Source: Candidatus Falkowiibacteriota bacterium (GTDB lineage: Bacteria > Patescibacteriota > Patescibacteriia > Patescibacteriales > UBA12465). From it: a DNA stretch of 5,230 nucleotides. A model generated the notes under the pieces. That model was given only the letters and a program-made list of their open reading frames with translations. It was not told where the DNA came from and ran no database searches. The position numbers were made by a program, and so were the translations under genes. This document shows, piece by piece, positions 5,003-5,230 of the stretch. How positions within the stretch are numbered: the first letter of the stretch is position 1; each line of letters opens with the position of its first letter. The DNA is taken from the NCBI GenBank assembly GCA_903839955.1, contig CAIMEI010000106.1, positions 1-5,230 of the forward strand. Direction: 5' to 3'.

Positions 5003-5024
5003 ATTCCCTCATCCCGTGCACTAA
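5003..5024 (+). repeat. 22-bp direct repeat, copy 2 (orphan tRNA-Trp 3' end)
   Basis: Exact copy of 4780-4801 without a tRNA 5' half directly in front of it. It runs straight into the A-tract of the next terminator, as a native tRNA 3' end with its own terminator would. This suggests that copy 2 plus that terminator is the older arrangement. Confidence 0.95.
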
Positions 5025-5052
5025 AAAACTGCTTATTTCGAGTAGTTTTTTT
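5023..5052 (+). terminator. Terminator after the second tRNA-end copy
   Basis: AAAAAACTGCT (5023-5033) pairs with AGTAGTTTTTT (5041-5051) around the loop TATTTCG: 11 bp with one G-U wobble, ending in a T7 run at 5046-5052. It overlaps the last two bases of the 22-bp repeat. The A-tract also allows termination from the other direction. Confidence 0.75.
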
Positions 5053-5080
5053 GTTTTAACTTTTAAAAAATCACTATAAT
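5051..5080 (+). promoter_or_regulatory. Candidate upstream promoter for the 3' partial gene
   Basis: TTGTTT (5051-5056) and a perfect TATAAT (5075-5080) with an 18-base spacer. The -35 overlaps the T-run of the terminator. The leader to the ATG at 5166 would be about 80 bases. It may act with the extended -10 at 5101-5109. Confidence 0.45.
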
Positions 5081-5100
5081 TATGGAAAACACTGCCTTTC

Positions 5101-5109
5101 TGCTATAAT
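5101..5109 (+). promoter_or_regulatory. Extended -10 promoter for the 3' partial gene
   Basis: TGCTATAAT, identical to the element at 1357-1365, with the hexamer at 5104-5109. No clear -35 was found. Transcription would begin near 5116 and leave an AT-rich leader of about 50 bases. Confidence 0.55.
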
Positions 5110-5165
5110 AAAAAGGGTTCTCTAATTATTTATACTTTATTTGCATAAAAATAACTAACACTACC

Positions 5166-5230
5166 ATGGAAAAATTTAATCCACAAGGTTATCGCGATAA
5201 TCTTGCCAAAGAATTGAAAGATACGAGGGC
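5166..5230 (+). CDS. Hypothetical protein, 3' partial (first 21 codons)
   Basis: ATG at 5166 opens a frame that runs off the window: MEKFNPQGYRDNLAKELKDT and onward. What is visible is hydrophilic and charged, with no signal peptide or membrane span, and could be the start of a helical cytoplasmic protein. Support for it being a gene comes from two upstream -10 elements (5075-5080 and 5104-5109), the preceding terminator, and AACTAA 7 bases before the ATG, as seen before rubrerythrin. There is no Shine-Dalgarno. I do not recognise the family, and 21 residues are too few to assign a function. Confidence 0.65.
   Translation, partial: MEKFNPQGYRDNLAKELKDTR

Noticed and set aside
4833..5021. Minus-strand open frame of 62 codons inside the hairpin-rich segment
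   Set aside because: It is made of the palindromic segment and the tRNA end, has no start signal, and the Cys/Arg/Leu/Pro-rich product looks like translated non-coding repeat. Such frames may recur wherever this segment occurs.
4780..5024. CRISPR array or tandem repeat
   Set aside because: There are only two repeat units, about 200 bases apart, with no spacer-sized regularity and no cas genes.
5082..5108. Mini-ORF ATG-GAA-AAC... of eight codons ahead of the last gene
   Set aside because: It overlaps the -10 at 5101-5109 and would be transcribed only from the upstream promoter; there is no attenuator structure after it.

Overview
The window looks like a piece of a small, gene-dense bacterial chromosome of the Candidate Phyla Radiation (Patescibacteria/Parcubacteria-like) type. 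That assignment is inference. It rests on AT-rich spacers between moderately GC-rich genes, very short intergenic distances, a tRNA without an encoded CCA end, and start codons that mostly lack a Shine-Dalgarno sequence. No 16S or complete phylogenetic marker is present.

Layout, all protein genes on the + strand. 1-1326: C-terminal part of an ABC exporter half-transporter, cut by the window edge. 1393-1497: a 34-residue single-span membrane protein too short for most gene callers, ending one base before mutM. 1499-2371: MutM/Fpg DNA glycosylase. 2453-2608: ribosomal protein bL33 (rpmG) with its own promoter, the only clear Shine-Dalgarno in the window, and a strong terminator. 2673-3761: AI-2E family membrane permease. 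3793-4323: rubrerythrin. 4350-4466 and 4485-4625: two tandem single-domain desulforedoxin-like proteins of 38 and 46 residues, followed by a terminator. 5166-5230: the first 21 codons of an unrecognised gene, cut by the window end.

The stretch 4626-5165 has no protein gene but is full of structure. It holds a terminator, a tRNA-Trp (anticodon CCA, 4725-4795), a 17-bp perfect terminator-like hairpin, and a hairpin-rich segment of about 170 bp. It ends with a second exact copy of the tRNA 3' end (22-bp direct repeat, 4780-4801 and 5003-5024), another terminator and two candidate promoters. The repeated tRNA end resembles the attachment-site scars left by tRNA-targeting elements, but the bracketed DNA is far too short to encode an integrase. 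The segment also looks like a folded RNA closed by a copy of the T-stem.

Functionally, rubrerythrin with two desulforedoxins reads as a compact iron-protein cassette for peroxide/oxygen defence. MutM fits the same theme by removing oxidised guanine from DNA, although it has a separate transcription unit. The most interesting points are the tRNA-end repeat with its structured insert, the rubrerythrin plus twin desulforedoxin cassette, and an A(A/G)CTAA motif at fixed distance before several start codons that lack a Shine-Dalgarno.
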